Shown: piece after piece, positions 1 through 11,058 of the stretch
How the letters are laid out: each line of letters starts with the position of its first letter
Numbering within the stretch: position 1 is the stretch's first letter
Assembly (NCBI GenBank): GCA_028622995.1
Contig: JAJQJQ010000054.1
Span: 1,426,001-1,490,000 of the forward strand
DNA: 64,000 bases
Source of the DNA: Panagrolaimus kolymaensis
Lineage: Eukaryota > Nematoda > Chromadorea > Rhabditida > Panagrolaimidae
Direction: 5' to 3'
Notes under the pieces: generated by a model
What the model was told of the DNA's origin: nothing
What the model saw: only the letters and a program-made list of their open reading frames with translations
The model's database searches: none
Program-made: the position numbers and the translations under genes

Positions 1-880
1 TCAAAAACAAGTGATGGTCAAGAACATGTTAATATTCCACCAAATTTTCCATTGGATGCTGAAACCGTCAAAAAGTTAAGAATATTTATGGCTGTTATCT
101 TGATTACAACGTTTGGATTAAGTTTTATTGCACTTGGAAGATTATCAAAGCATGCAAATCCTGATATTGTTAAAGCATTGGAAGAAGAAACAATCGAATT
201 TGAAGAATTTGTTTCTCATATTCTACCTACTGGAGAGGTATGTTTTACTTTGTTTTCACTTGTTTCCACTCCAAAGCTTACAACCTTTATGTTTTAGGTT
301 AAACATATTGTCTTTTTTCCTCAACAAAAGCGTGCTGTTGCTGTTTTACAACCTAATGCTGTCATCAATGGCGAAAAGGTAAGTAGTTACTTACTTGTAT
401 TCGTGTTTCACTAACTTGATGCTAGCTGTTTTTAGTATGGACGAGATATAATTCCAATCAAATTTGCACGTGTTACTTCAGAACGACCAGATCAATTTAA
501 AATTGAAGTTCGACAAGCTGAAGAAAAACTTGGTATTCCACTTACTGAAGCAATTCCAATTCAAGTTTTTCAAGGTGCTAGCTTCTTTAAGTATGTTTTT
601 TCTCTTTTAAAATGCTTGTTGTGGTTGGCCGATCACCTATCAGTTTTTGTTGATCTTCGCCGGTAGTGAACCTTTGATATCTAAAACTATTCACGATTTC
701 GACCATATCTTTTCACAATAATTCATTATTCTCATTTTTAGGGCTATTGAATTCTTTATTGGTTTTGTTATTATTGGATTTCTCATGACACAATATGGTC
801 GAATGATTGGTCGAACAATTCGTCTAAAACGAGCTGAAGATGCTGCAAAAGCTGCTGGCAAAAAATCATCTCCAAATTAA
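1..880 (+). CDS. Paraplegin/AFG3L2-like FtsH extracellular-domain protein without AAA+ domain (5' partial)
   Basis: Four exons are visible (1-237, 298-378, 436-590, 742-880); their phases join cleanly into 203 residues that enter from outside the window. The order is a hydrophilic lead, a transmembrane segment (about residues 27-48), a soluble alpha/beta domain (about 60-155), a second transmembrane segment (about 159-177) and a short basic Ala/Lys tail ending at TAA 878-880. Patterns such as FVSHILPTGEV and RQAEEKLGIPL resemble the intermembrane-space FtsH_ext domain of inner-membrane m-AAA proteases. In that family an AAA+ ATPase and then an M41 protease (HEXXH) follow the second helix. Here the chain stops about 27 residues after it, and a polyadenylation signal (AATAAA 1005-1010) follows. 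It may be a regulatory or scaffold paralog, or a decayed copy; intact phases and good splice sites favour a real gene. The upstream part, including any mitochondrial presequence, lies outside the window. Confidence 0.72.
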
Positions 881-1632
881 CGCCATTCAAAAGAAGAAGA
901 AAGAAAACTGTTTATAAAAGTTATAGGATTTTAAAAGTTTATTATTGTAAACGTATTGTGTTTTAATTTAATTTTGTATGTATGTATTTTAGGTTTACGG
1001 GGTTAATAAAGTCTTTATTTTTTACCTTTAACAACTTCAACGCCTTCAACTTTGCTTTATTTTTTCTTTGGTTGATTTTTGAAGATTAATGCTTTCGCTG
1101 TTCTTTTCCTTCCTCAAATCGAATGGCTTTTACCTTATTCTGTTTTCAAGTACATATGTGTGCATAATAATAGCCCAAGGCATAATTATCGTTGTTATTT
1201 TTGTGATACCAAAAAATTAGGCGCCTCTAAACAACCTTATAAAAACCACGATCTCAACATATTTTTGATTATTTATTTCCATCGTTTGGTTGATTTACTT
1301 TATCAAACCTTCTGGAAATAAAGCATGAATAAGTAACTTCCTACAAACTTTTATCATATTTTTCCTTCAAACTTATAGTTTACTGTATTTTTAGATTGAA
1401 AACTTTTACAGTTACCTACTTTTATTTTCAAACATAAATATGTTCCACAACGAATATTAAAAATGGCGCAAAAACAGTAAACCATGGCAACTTTATCAGA
1501 AACATATCATTTTTCTTCTTCTTTCTTTTTTTCGAAGCTGTTGTCTCTTGATTTACGTTGCTCGCTTTATTGTTTTTATGTTAAAATCTTCATTAAAAAT
1601 ATTTGTTTTTTTAGATCTCATCTCGTCCAACT
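881..1632. other. Intergenic, with 3' UTR and possible trans-splice acceptor
   Basis: This stretch holds the 3' UTR and AATAAA (1005-1010) of the preceding gene. Near its end a T-rich tract finishes in TTTTTTAG at 1613-1614, 18 nt before the next ATG. That is a good 3' splice acceptor and could be a spliced-leader site or the end of a 5'-UTR intron. An 80-codon open frame at 1079-1321 has no recognisable feature. Confidence 0.5.
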
Positions 1633-2488
1633 ATGAAAGGCTTTTTGTTCTCTCGATCTGCTGCAAGCGAAAGTGCTGTTCATGGTAAAGATTCAATGGC
1701 TGCGGAAGATGGTAAACCAAAAGCTGGAATCAAAAAATCTTTTAGCTTCTTTGGAAAGAAGGACAAAATCACCAAAGCTCAACTTGAAGCAAAGGTAAGT
1801 GTGTTTGTTAGTAATATTTACTTTACTTTTATGTGTTCCTTTTCAGATTTTGGATTTGCAAAAGCAACAAGCTGCTATCGTTATTGGTCACAATGAAGAG
1901 AAGCAAGCACTCGAACATCAACTATCTGAAATGAAGGATCAACAAGTAGCTGACAACCATGTTCACGATGAAGAAAAACATACTTTGCAAGCTCAAATCG
2001 ATGAATTGAAGGATGTTATCAACAACATGATCAAGAAACACGAAGATGATCTCGCTTCACTCAAAGCTAAAGCTGCTGAAGAAATGAGAGTTCAGGTTTC
2101 TCAAATGAAGTACGCTCTCAATGGCATGGTAAAGAAAGAAGATCTTCAAGCTTTGGAAGAAGAAATGAAAGCTCGTGATGCTGAAATTCAAAAGAAACAT
2201 GAAACTGATCTTCAACTTGTTGATAATGAAAAGAATGTTCTTGCATTTCAAATTGATGGATTGAAAGATGATTTGAATGATTTGGAAAAGAAATATGGCG
2301 CAAAATTTGCTACTCCTGAAAAATTGCACGAAATTATTACAATAGAATCATCCGAAGCTGAATCTTCCGAAGGAGAATCTACTGAAGCCGAATCTTCTGA
2401 AACTCAATCATCCGATGGAACGGAATCTTCTGCAGCTGAATCAGGTTTTTATGGCAATAATCCAAGTTTGCCAGCAACTAACTCATAA
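1633..2488 (+). CDS. Coiled-coil protein of unknown function
   Basis: Two exons (1633-1794 and 1847-2488) with a 52-bp GT-AG intron in phase 0 encode 267 residues. The first about 50 residues are basic and Ser/Phe-rich (KKSFSFFGKKDK). Residues of about 50-215 are a long charged alpha-helical stretch rich in Glu, Lys, Gln and Leu with heptad-like spacing, typical of a coiled coil. The last about 50 residues are an acidic Ser/Glu/Thr-rich tail with short SSEAE-type repeats. There is no signal peptide or membrane segment, so a cytoplasmic or cytoskeletal structural role is possible, but I do not recognise the family. A T-rich AG acceptor lies 18 nt before the ATG, and overlapping AATAAA signals follow at 2676-2685. 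Codon use is fairly GC-rich for this window, which fits a well-expressed gene. Confidence 0.85.
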
Positions 2489-3320
2489 ACTTTGGTCATT
2501 CCCTACTATACTCAAGATTGATAATTTGTCTCTTTTGTTATTGAATTTGTTTCACTTTTTCATTTTTTGTGTTTTGTTTCAAACTTTGCTTGTTTCATCT
2601 GATATTCATTTTTCATTGTTTTTGTTTCCTCTTCTTTTTGTAACAATGTTTCATTGTTTGTTGTTTTTGCTTATAAATAAATAAAGTTTTGTTGCTACTG
2701 TATTATTTCTTCTCCATTTTTGGAAAAACCCATCGTATCAACTAAAACTTCAGCCTTGCAAAGAGATATTTTTTGCTTTTGTTTTATAACTTTTTATGAA
2801 TGTTCGTAAATCCTTATCCTTTGTCGTTAATAACCCAATCACTTTATGACTTGCCATTTTTGTTGTTCTTGCTTGCTATAGTATCTTTGAGTATATTGAA
2901 TGACGTTGTCTCAAATATTTACAGTAATCTAATGGTTTATTATTTTTTGCTTTTGTTGGATACTTTGAAATTTTTTTTACGTAAAAGTATTTACATTTAT
3001 TGAGGCTGGAGAAATAAGAGAAAAGAGTAAGTAGTTCCAGAGGACATTTATAAAAATTTTAAAAATAAAAGAATTGTTTTTCTTTTCCCATCGTGCAGCA
3101 GCAAAATCGAATTCATTGCAATTTGCAATGACAGCTGTGACATTTTTTTATCTCAATGATCAATCAATAATATGGGAGAATTTAGCTGCTCTAATTTTTA
3201 TATCAGTCAATGTTGTGTTTTCTTTTTAAACTTTCTTACACTAATTTTTCCTTTTCAAATGTTTCCGTTTCCATAAAAGTAATTGTAATGTTGCAGATAT
3301 TATTTATTTCCAAATTATTC
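2489..3320. other. Intergenic, 3' UTR then AT-rich spacer
   Basis: The first 200 bases are the 3' UTR of the coiled-coil gene with AATAAA at 2676-2685. The rest is T-rich spacer with no convincing exon. An open frame can be extended upstream of 3321, but its extra residues are not matched in the paralog at 31415. Confidence 0.45.
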
Positions 3321-4279
3321 ATGGAACCTGCTCCATCGCCTTTGCTTTCATCTTCATTTATTCAAAACTTTTCGATTCCAGGAAATATTATTTTTTATAT
3401 TTCTAAAAATCCTTCTACCGCCAAAGTTTATGAAAAACTTATAAAAATATGCAAATATTTTTATTTGAAAGCTCAAATTATAACTTTTAATTATTTAATT
3501 ACCATTGGTCCAGTAGATTGCTGGAGAGTAAGACAACTGAATGGAATAGATACTTCCCTCGAAATTACGTTTCAAATACAAAACTTTCGAGGAAAAATTT
3601 GGATTAATGATGAATTTGAAATACGTTTTCAACCTGGAAAATCAGTTGCTTCATCAATCGCGCAAAAGATTTATCGATGTGATATACGCGTTTTATATTT
3701 AACCGATCAAGTTATTACACTTAATGAATTCAAATTATTTATTTCATCTGGTTTAGTTGAAAGTTTAACTATTAGAGATAATTCTGTGATTTTAAATAAT
3801 GATGAAAATGGAAAAACTGTCCCAATAGAGACATTAATTGAAATGCTTCCAAACCTTAAATTGTTTTCATGTTCAAACACCATAATTGATCCTTGGCCAA
3901 TGACATCTAAAACTGCTGAAAAGCTTCCAAATATTCGACATTTTGACAATTTAGAACGTTTTGCATTAAGTTATCTTCCAGATAATTTTGATTTTGAAAT
4001 ATTTTTTGATAAATTAAAAGTAAGTTTTAAAAAAATTCAGAAAAATCTTTAAGCAAATAAGTTTCACACATATTTTTTTAGAAGCCGTGCAAAATAAGCA
4101 TCGCTCTTCGTTTCAATAATTTTATTTCAAATGATTTTAAAGAAAAACTTAAAGCTTTTGTTGATAAAATAATTGAAAATGGATTAACTGAAAATTATCC
4201 TCCTGATATTGATTATCCTGACATGCCATTAGAATCAAAGCAAGCATTATGGGAAATGATTTATGAATACGATAAATAA
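3321..4279 (+). CDS. F-box-like protein, member of a nematode-expanded family
   Basis: Exons 3321-4019 and 4082-4279 (62-bp intron, phase 0) encode 298 residues. An N-terminal helical motif at about residues 18-50 (FSIPGNIIFYISKNPS followed by KVYEKLIKICKYFY) resembles a divergent F-box, which would recruit SKP1 of an SCF ubiquitin ligase. The remainder has Leu-rich, LRR-like spacing (IETLIEMLPNLKLFSC). The gene at 31415 shares this architecture, and both have an intron near the same place late in the coding region, so they are paralogs. ATG 3321 was chosen because the open frame upstream has no counterpart in the paralog. AATAAA follows at 4353-4358. The F-box call rests on pattern and family resemblance only. 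Confidence 0.72.
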
Positions 4280-7200
4280 CAACAAAATACTCAGAAAATT
4301 TCAATTTAATGTTTTTACATTTATTTTTAATTTCTGTATTTCGTTTTTTATGAATAAAAAAAATTTACATCGCTTTTTCTGTTTTTTAACTAAAAATTAT
4401 GCAAGCTTTCAAATAATTTTAATACCGTTTTGTGCTGATTTTTTTATGTTTGTTTTTTAAAAGATACTCTTTCAATTATAAAAAGCTAAAAAAAACTTTT
4501 ATCGTTTGTCTTTCTTTTTAAACCCGGATACTTTCATGATCGTCGTCAAAGCATTCATTATTGTTGTTGTTGTGACTTCGGCGAGATAACTGAAAAAAAA
4601 AACCAATGTCATAGACTGTCGTCGGTAGAGTTTTTGCAAAAGCTTGTTTTTTTTTGTTGTAAAGCGAATGAATGAACTTTAATCTTGCATTTATTTTATT
4701 TTAGACATGTTTCAGGATATTTCTCAGCATGTTTTTTTAAAAAACTAATTCCGCAATAATTTTTGCAACTGTGACGATTTTTTTTTATAATTTTAAAAAG
4801 TAGTTGTCGATGATATTATAGTTTTGCGACATTTTTCTTTGCAATTGCACCATTTTTTTTTGTTTTTCCGGTTATGGCGGCTGGCTGCTTGAATGTCGTC
4901 AGATTATTGTTTTTTTTTTTTGCATCGGACATGCAACTTTTTTTTTCTGTTCTGACATGTCAAACATGAAAAGACCTGTTTTTTTTCCCAATCCTTTTTT
5001 TTTGTTTTACACATTTAATAAAGCTTTTGAGATTAACGAAAAAAAACTAACGAATCAATGAAATGAAAAAAAACATATCTGTTTTTGATATGTTTTTTTT
5101 TGAAGGCAAAAAAAATTGAAATGGATAAGCGAAAAAAAAAAAAACATGTTTTGTTTTTCTCGATCTATCGCATTTATTTATTTTTCTTGATTTGGATAAA
5201 TAAAATAAATAAATACAAAACTGTTTTGTTCGGGAGTTTTTTTAAAGCAACCTTGTCTATGTTTTACTTATCTGTTAAAAAAATGTTACAACAGTGTTTT
5301 GGTTTGGATATTATTTATTTTTTTTATGTGTAAAAAGCAAAGTAAAAAAAACATTAATTACTGTATACTTTTTTTGTGAGGGTTTCAAGACTTTTTTTTA
5401 TATGTATAAATAATTTGGGCTTTCTTTTTTTTTGCAATTAAATTTTTTTTAATAATTGCAATATTGCTATTTAAAAAAGTACCTATTTGTGGCGTCTTTT
5501 AATTGGGGGTTTATAAAAAAAAGAAGATTAAAGTTTATGAACTTATAATTATGCAAAAGCAAAGGCAGACATGGAGTGGCACAGATTTTTTTTTTTGAAT
5601 AAAAGAATGTTGCAAAACTTTTGAAAAATAATTACCGGAATAAATTTACAATAATAAGAGCGGCCCTTAGCTTACAAAAAAATACCATTGTTTTGCTATT
5701 TCCGTGTTTATAAATAAAATTAATGTGACTAACCAGAAAAAAGGTAATCTAAAAATTCTGGGTTTAAAATTATTTCTTCTGAATCGCATTATTAAATCTT
5801 TTTTTTCGGCTTTCAATTTATATTTTCATGGATTTTAAAATTATCCAAACAAGTATTTTTTTAGCTGCTAGGACTCTTCTTTTTGCTATACATACATATT
5901 TGGCAAAATTCAAAAACCACCTCCGTTAAATTAAATAAGCTGCTGCGGAGGTCCACAAAAGAAACGTTTCATTTTCAAGTGTTTTTTGTTTTGTTTCTTC
6001 CTTAAATCGCCTTATCTTTTTTTGTTTGTTTGTAACATTCATTATTCATTCATTACTTTTTTCTCTTTCTTGCGTCATTTTTTCTTCCTTCATGAAACTA
6101 ACTTTTTTCTACCCGCTTTTTTACTTTCCTTGGACGCTCCTTAATAACTAACTTTACTTTCTTCCATTCTTCCATCATTCTTTGTTATTAAGCTCATCTT
6201 CTATTTTTTTTTAAAGTTAGTCATGCAAAAAAAGAAAATAAAAAAATAACAAGTTTCTATCCATTTTTTTTTCTTGCTACAAATGAGTTTTTCCTTTTCC
6301 TTTTCGCTTCCTTCCTTTTTTCTTGTGTTTTTCTCCAATTTTTTTTATTAACAAGCATGAACATTTTTTTTCTTAAATAGTTTAAAGTAACTTTGTTAAA
6401 CTTTTTTTCTTTATTTCTTAGTCATTTTTTTAAATGAGTTTCTTCGTGGTTCTTGGTATTCTTTTTTTTAATAAGCTACAGTAACAAAGAAAAAAACATT
6501 GAGTTTAGAGCTACGTTTTTGTTTTTAGCCTTTTTTTGTTGAAGTGGGTTTAAGAAAAAGATTGTATTCAAGTGTTTTGAAGATTTTTTAAAATAAAATA
6601 CTTTTGTAGAATATATTAGTAATTGTTTTTTTGAGTGGGTGGTTTCATACTTTTTATTTTTCCAAAAATGACGAATTTGAAAGGAACTCTAAAATTTAAT
6701 AAATTTTTTAACACTTAGAAAATTTTTTAAAATTAAAAGTAAAATTTTCCAAAGGTCATTTATTTGTTCATTTTACGACGTAACACTCATCTGATCACAC
6801 AACACTCAATTTGTCTGATATTTTTTTAAGTTATAAAATAAATCAAAAAAAAGTAATAAAAAATCCGAAAACAAAGGCAATAATTTTTTGTTTACTTTTT
6901 TAATGATTTTTATTAAAAAATTGTAATAAATATACTTTAAACTTTCTTGACTTTTTTATTATTTTTAGAACTTTTTTTTTTACGAGACTTGATTTATGAT
7001 TTAAACGAAGACACACAACATTCAGAATTTAACGGACATATATTTTGGAAACTGAAAAAATATTTAAACTAAAATTATTGCATCAAAGTACATCTAATTA
7101 TTCTGTCTATTTTAAAATTATTATTTTTTTTCCCAAGCTTGTCTTTGCTGTAAATTTTTTAAACTTCCTTCTTTTTTTTAAATTTATTGGATGCAAAAAT

Positions 7201-10200
7201 AAAACTTTATTCGCCAAATTTATACTTTTTTTTCAAACAAACCTTATTTGACCAATGAAAACAGGCTCTTTTTTTTTAAACTTTAAAACTTTCTTGTATA
7301 GCAAATATTCCATTTTTTTAAAGCAATTTTTTTTGTAAAAAAAATTTTCCCCATTAAAAAAATAAATCTAAAAATCGCGTTGAAATTTTTGAACTTTGAC
7401 GAGAAATATGAAAATTGCTGCAAGGGTTAAAACTTTTGACCTTTCTTTCTTTTCTTGAAAAAAGGTATCTTTTTTAATTTCAAAACTTCTTCTTTCTTCC
7501 TTTTTTTTCTTCTGGAAATAAATGTCTGCCTAATATTAATCATACATGTTTTTTACATTTACATTTTATTGCGTAATTTTTACGAAAGCTTGTTTTTGCT
7601 CTATCTATTGCTTTGTTTCCAGTGTGTTTCATGTGATTTTTTTTATTTAACAAATTTTTTCCCGAAAAAGATTTATTTTTGTAAAAAAAAATACCGTGAT
7701 AATTGGATATTTTTGTTATCTCTATTTTTTCTTTCTTTCGTGTTCTTTGATCACCCTTATGTTCCTCTTTGATATCCAATGTTGAAAGTGTTATTTGCTT
7801 CCGTTTTGCTCCGCCTTCAAAATAACCGTCTACCATAAATGTTGAATCTCAAGAAAAAGAATTGTCGGTCGAGCTTTTTTTAAATCTTTTTTTATTATCA
7901 TTTTTATGTAATAAACTAAATATCTATAAAAATTTATATCTGTGATTTTTGTGATGAAAGCAAAAAAATAAACTTTGGCGAATGTAGTAAGGTGGATGAG
8001 AATGTAAAAACTTTATAGTAACATTTTTTTTACTTGAATGAGAAATTAAAATTTCATGGAAATTATAGATAATTTTTGGATCAAAAATCGAATAAGAATG
8101 AATTCTATTGAATTTTTATAATACACCGAAATAGATAACAAAAAATTTCTTATTGTTGCGAGTTTTAGTTGTGAATACCATTTTTTGATAATTTCATTGC
8201 ACAAAAAAGCCAGGTGGAAAAGAAGCACATATAAATATATGGAATATTTAAATAATTTTTTTTCTCATTTGTTTCCAATATCAAGTTGTTATAAATATAA
8301 AAAACACCTGCTCGCTTTGAAGTCACGTGTCAAAAAAATAATAGCCTTGATCTCTTTTTCTTTTTCATTATTATTTTCTTTGTTAATAAACCCAATTTTT
8401 TTTAAATTCCAAACAAAGCTTTTTCTTGCTTCCTCCCACACAAATGCGGCGGCGCATATCCATTTTTTTTCGTTTCTGAACCTCGTAATAAATTCGCAGC
8501 ATCATAAAAAAAAGATGATGAAGATATATGCAAGCCTTCTTCGCTCCCAAAAAATATTCTTCTCTCTTTTTTTTTTTATTAAAAGCAGCAGCAAAAGACG
8601 CTTTTATTTGTTTAAGGATATTTGTTTTGTTATTTTTTTTTGGGAAATATAAATAAATTCATTATTAAATCTCACATTTTTTCCTTTTATATTTTTTTTT
8701 CACTTGGAAAAAAAGGAAATATTGGTTATCAAATTAATGTTTCACCTAATTTAATTATGTTTATATTTTTACTCTAATTTTAAAAAAAAATTTAAAAAAA
8801 TCAAAATCAACGAAACTGAGGAGAAAAAAATAATAGCGTATCCGCGCAAATTTTTGCAGTCAGTCAAGTCGATTTTTTTGAAAAATAAAAAAAGAATAAG
8901 AAACTCTGTTTTATTGACGACGACTGGCTGAATGACGACGACGACATTGCCTTAGGGGAGGAGGTTTGCTTTTTTTAGTGGATATAAAAAATGTTATGCA
9001 TATCGTCGTCGTCGTCTTTGGTTTGGTGGATGTCTTTTAAAGATGAAAGAGGCGAAGAAGAAAGAAAAAAGTAAAGGAATGTTTTTGGTCAATGATTGAT
9101 TTTTTTCCTTTTTCAATTTCTTTTTTGATTTTAATGTTGGTTCTTTGAGGATTTGTTGTTCTTGTTGCTTATTATGTGGATGGATAAAAGAGAGCTCAAT
9201 GAAACAAAACAAAAAAATGAAGGGTGGTTCTACTTTTTTGGGAGAAAAAAAATTGAGAGAGATAAATCATATGTTAAACACGTGTGTATGCGATCGGATA
9301 GAAGAAAATGATGGGGATGGGATTATTATGATGGATATAAAATTAAAAGTTGAGTTGGTGGTTGGTTTACTTACTTTTTTTAATCGAATTTTTTTTTGTT
9401 GGTTTTGTTTTAAAGTGAAATAATCGATCGACGTTGCTTGTTGTTGGCTGTGATTTAAGGCAATAAAAATTTAGCGATTTGATTTCCGGTTTTAATTTTA
9501 AAATAAATTATTTTTTGAACATTTTTTCATAGCTAAAATTGGCAAATTTTTTTAAAAGTTTAATTTTGTCACAAAAATTTTTTGAATTTATTTTTTGCAA
9601 TTCTAAATTAACAAAATTGTGTTTTCCCATTAAATTCATATTTACTTTCTTTATAGTCTAGAAAATATCCTTCTTTTTATTATTTCTATTTTTAGTTGCT
9701 TTCTTTTTTTTTTGTTGAAAAGCGTCTAAAAATATTTCTGATTTCTTAATTCATTCGTCTTTGAATTTTCCTTCTATTTCCGGACGACTCACGATCATCC
9801 ATCCATCGCTTTCGCCATTTATTTTATATTTGGATCTTTGATCACCAACCAACGGGTTTTACATATGTATCTTTTAAAGATTCAACCTTTTCCATTTTTT
9901 TTTTGTTTAATATTTTTTATTTTTAACTTTCTCCGAAATATTTTTTCCTTTTCATTCAAAAATATAAATATCAGAAAAATTTTTTTTTGTTTTGTTTTTT
10001 TTTTTCCATCGCGTTCGTTGTTGGTTGGCGTTGTTAATGTCTGGCATCATTTTTTGTTGTTTTAATTTCGCCATAAATAAAATTCCATTTCATTTTTTTT
10101 TTATGTATGTATGTTTGTTTTTTATTTTTTTAAAGGGTGAATAAATAATTCTTTGCCCAACAACAATCTTCTCAATTTACACTATATTTTTTTTTATGCG

Positions 10201-10555
10201 CGGTTTATTTTTTTGTTGCTTCTTTTTCCCATTTTTATATACCACAGCTTTGAGAAATATTTTTCCAAAAAAATGGAGATAACAGAATAAAGAAAAAACG
10301 TGGGCTCTTTTTTGGCATTTCTTTTTTCTCGGATATGCCAGTGAGGCTAAAAAAAGGAGGAACGGAAAAGTTTGAGATTTAAAAAAAGATAAAGAAAAAA
10401 TGTTTAAAAAATAATTGGTTTTCATCATTCAAAATTTTTTATGGAATGAACAAAAATTTTTTTATAACTTTAAATCTACTATAATTTAAGTTTATGTTTA
10501 GCTAAATCTAGAAACATTCAACAATTTCTAACTTCCAAATTTTTTATTTGACAAA
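4280..10555. other. Long AT-rich non-coding stretch with poly-T bias on + strand
   Basis: No exon pair or conserved frame could be supported. The sequence is dense in T runs of 6-10 bases on the + strand, as nematode introns are on their coding strand. There is a patch of GAC/GTC trinucleotides around 8920-9020 and short repeats of TTCC or TTTC. Open frames here (for example 8185-8652) are low-complexity Phe/Lys/Ser strings. It could be regulatory DNA or a giant 5' intron of the transporter downstream. Confidence 0.4.
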
Positions 10556-10563
10556 ACGCATGA
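10556..10563. repeat. Target-site duplication, left copy
   Basis: ACGCATGA directly precedes the CAGTGTTA end of the element and recurs exactly at 11051-11058. Confidence 0.85.
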
Positions 10564-11050
10564 CAGTGTTACACGCTTCCACTTCCAGAGGCGGAGGCGA
10601 TGTGCTGGAGGCGGAGGCGCACCTCCGCCTCCGCCTCCGAACCTCCAGCCAAGATTTTAATAAAAAAAATTAAGAAAAATTTGCCTAAAATCACTAATTT
10701 TTACATTATTTATCTTAAAAACAACTTTGTTTATCAAAATTATGAACTCAAAAAAAATTTATTACCATTTTTAAGCTATTATACCAATAATAAAAAACTC
10801 CGAAAAAATTATAAAAAACCAAAAATTACTTGATTGATGCAAATCTATTCTATTTTAATAGCTAAAATACCTTTTTGAGTTCAAAAAACACTTATTTTTA
10901 CTGTATTTAAATGGTTTGGAAAAATTCTTGCTGGAGGCGACCTGGAGGCGCCTCCAACGCCTCCGCCTCCGCCTCCGCCTCCGCCTCCGGAGGCGGAGGC
11001 GGAGGCGGAGGCGGAGGCGGAGGCGATAAAAAAGAAAATCTATAACACTG
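10564..11050. mobile_element. hAT-like MITE carrying GGAGGC hexamer arrays
   Basis: The ends are inverted: CAGTGTTACA on the left and, read from the other strand, CAGTGTTATA on the right. Both sides are flanked by the same 8-base sequence, ACGCATGA (10556-10563 and 11051-11058). An 8-bp target duplication with CAG-starting ends is characteristic of hAT transposons. The interior has no transposase frame. Each side carries runs of GGAGGC/GCCTCC that can fold on themselves (about 10590-10640 and 10930-11025), strikingly GC-rich within an AT-rich region. At 487 bp without coding capacity it is a non-autonomous element, mobilised in trans if active. Confidence 0.85.
10930..11025. repeat. GCCTCC/GGAGGC hexamer hairpin inside MITE
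   Basis: About six GCCTCC-type hexamers run into their own reverse complement at a CCGG centre near 10988, so the strand can form a long GC-rich hairpin. Confidence 0.8.
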
Positions 11051-11058
11051 ACGCATGA
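11051..11058. repeat. Target-site duplication, right copy
   Basis: ACGCATGA follows the right end of the 487-bp element and is identical to the left copy at 10556-10563. Confidence 0.85.

Noticed and set aside
7455..7836. Overlapping frames on both strands of about 100 codons
   Set aside because: Phe/Leu-rich on one strand and Lys-rich on the other, as expected from T-rich DNA; no motif.
8185..8652. 155-codon open frame
   Set aside because: Low-complexity Phe/Ser/Lys string from T-run DNA, with no domain pattern and no splice partner.
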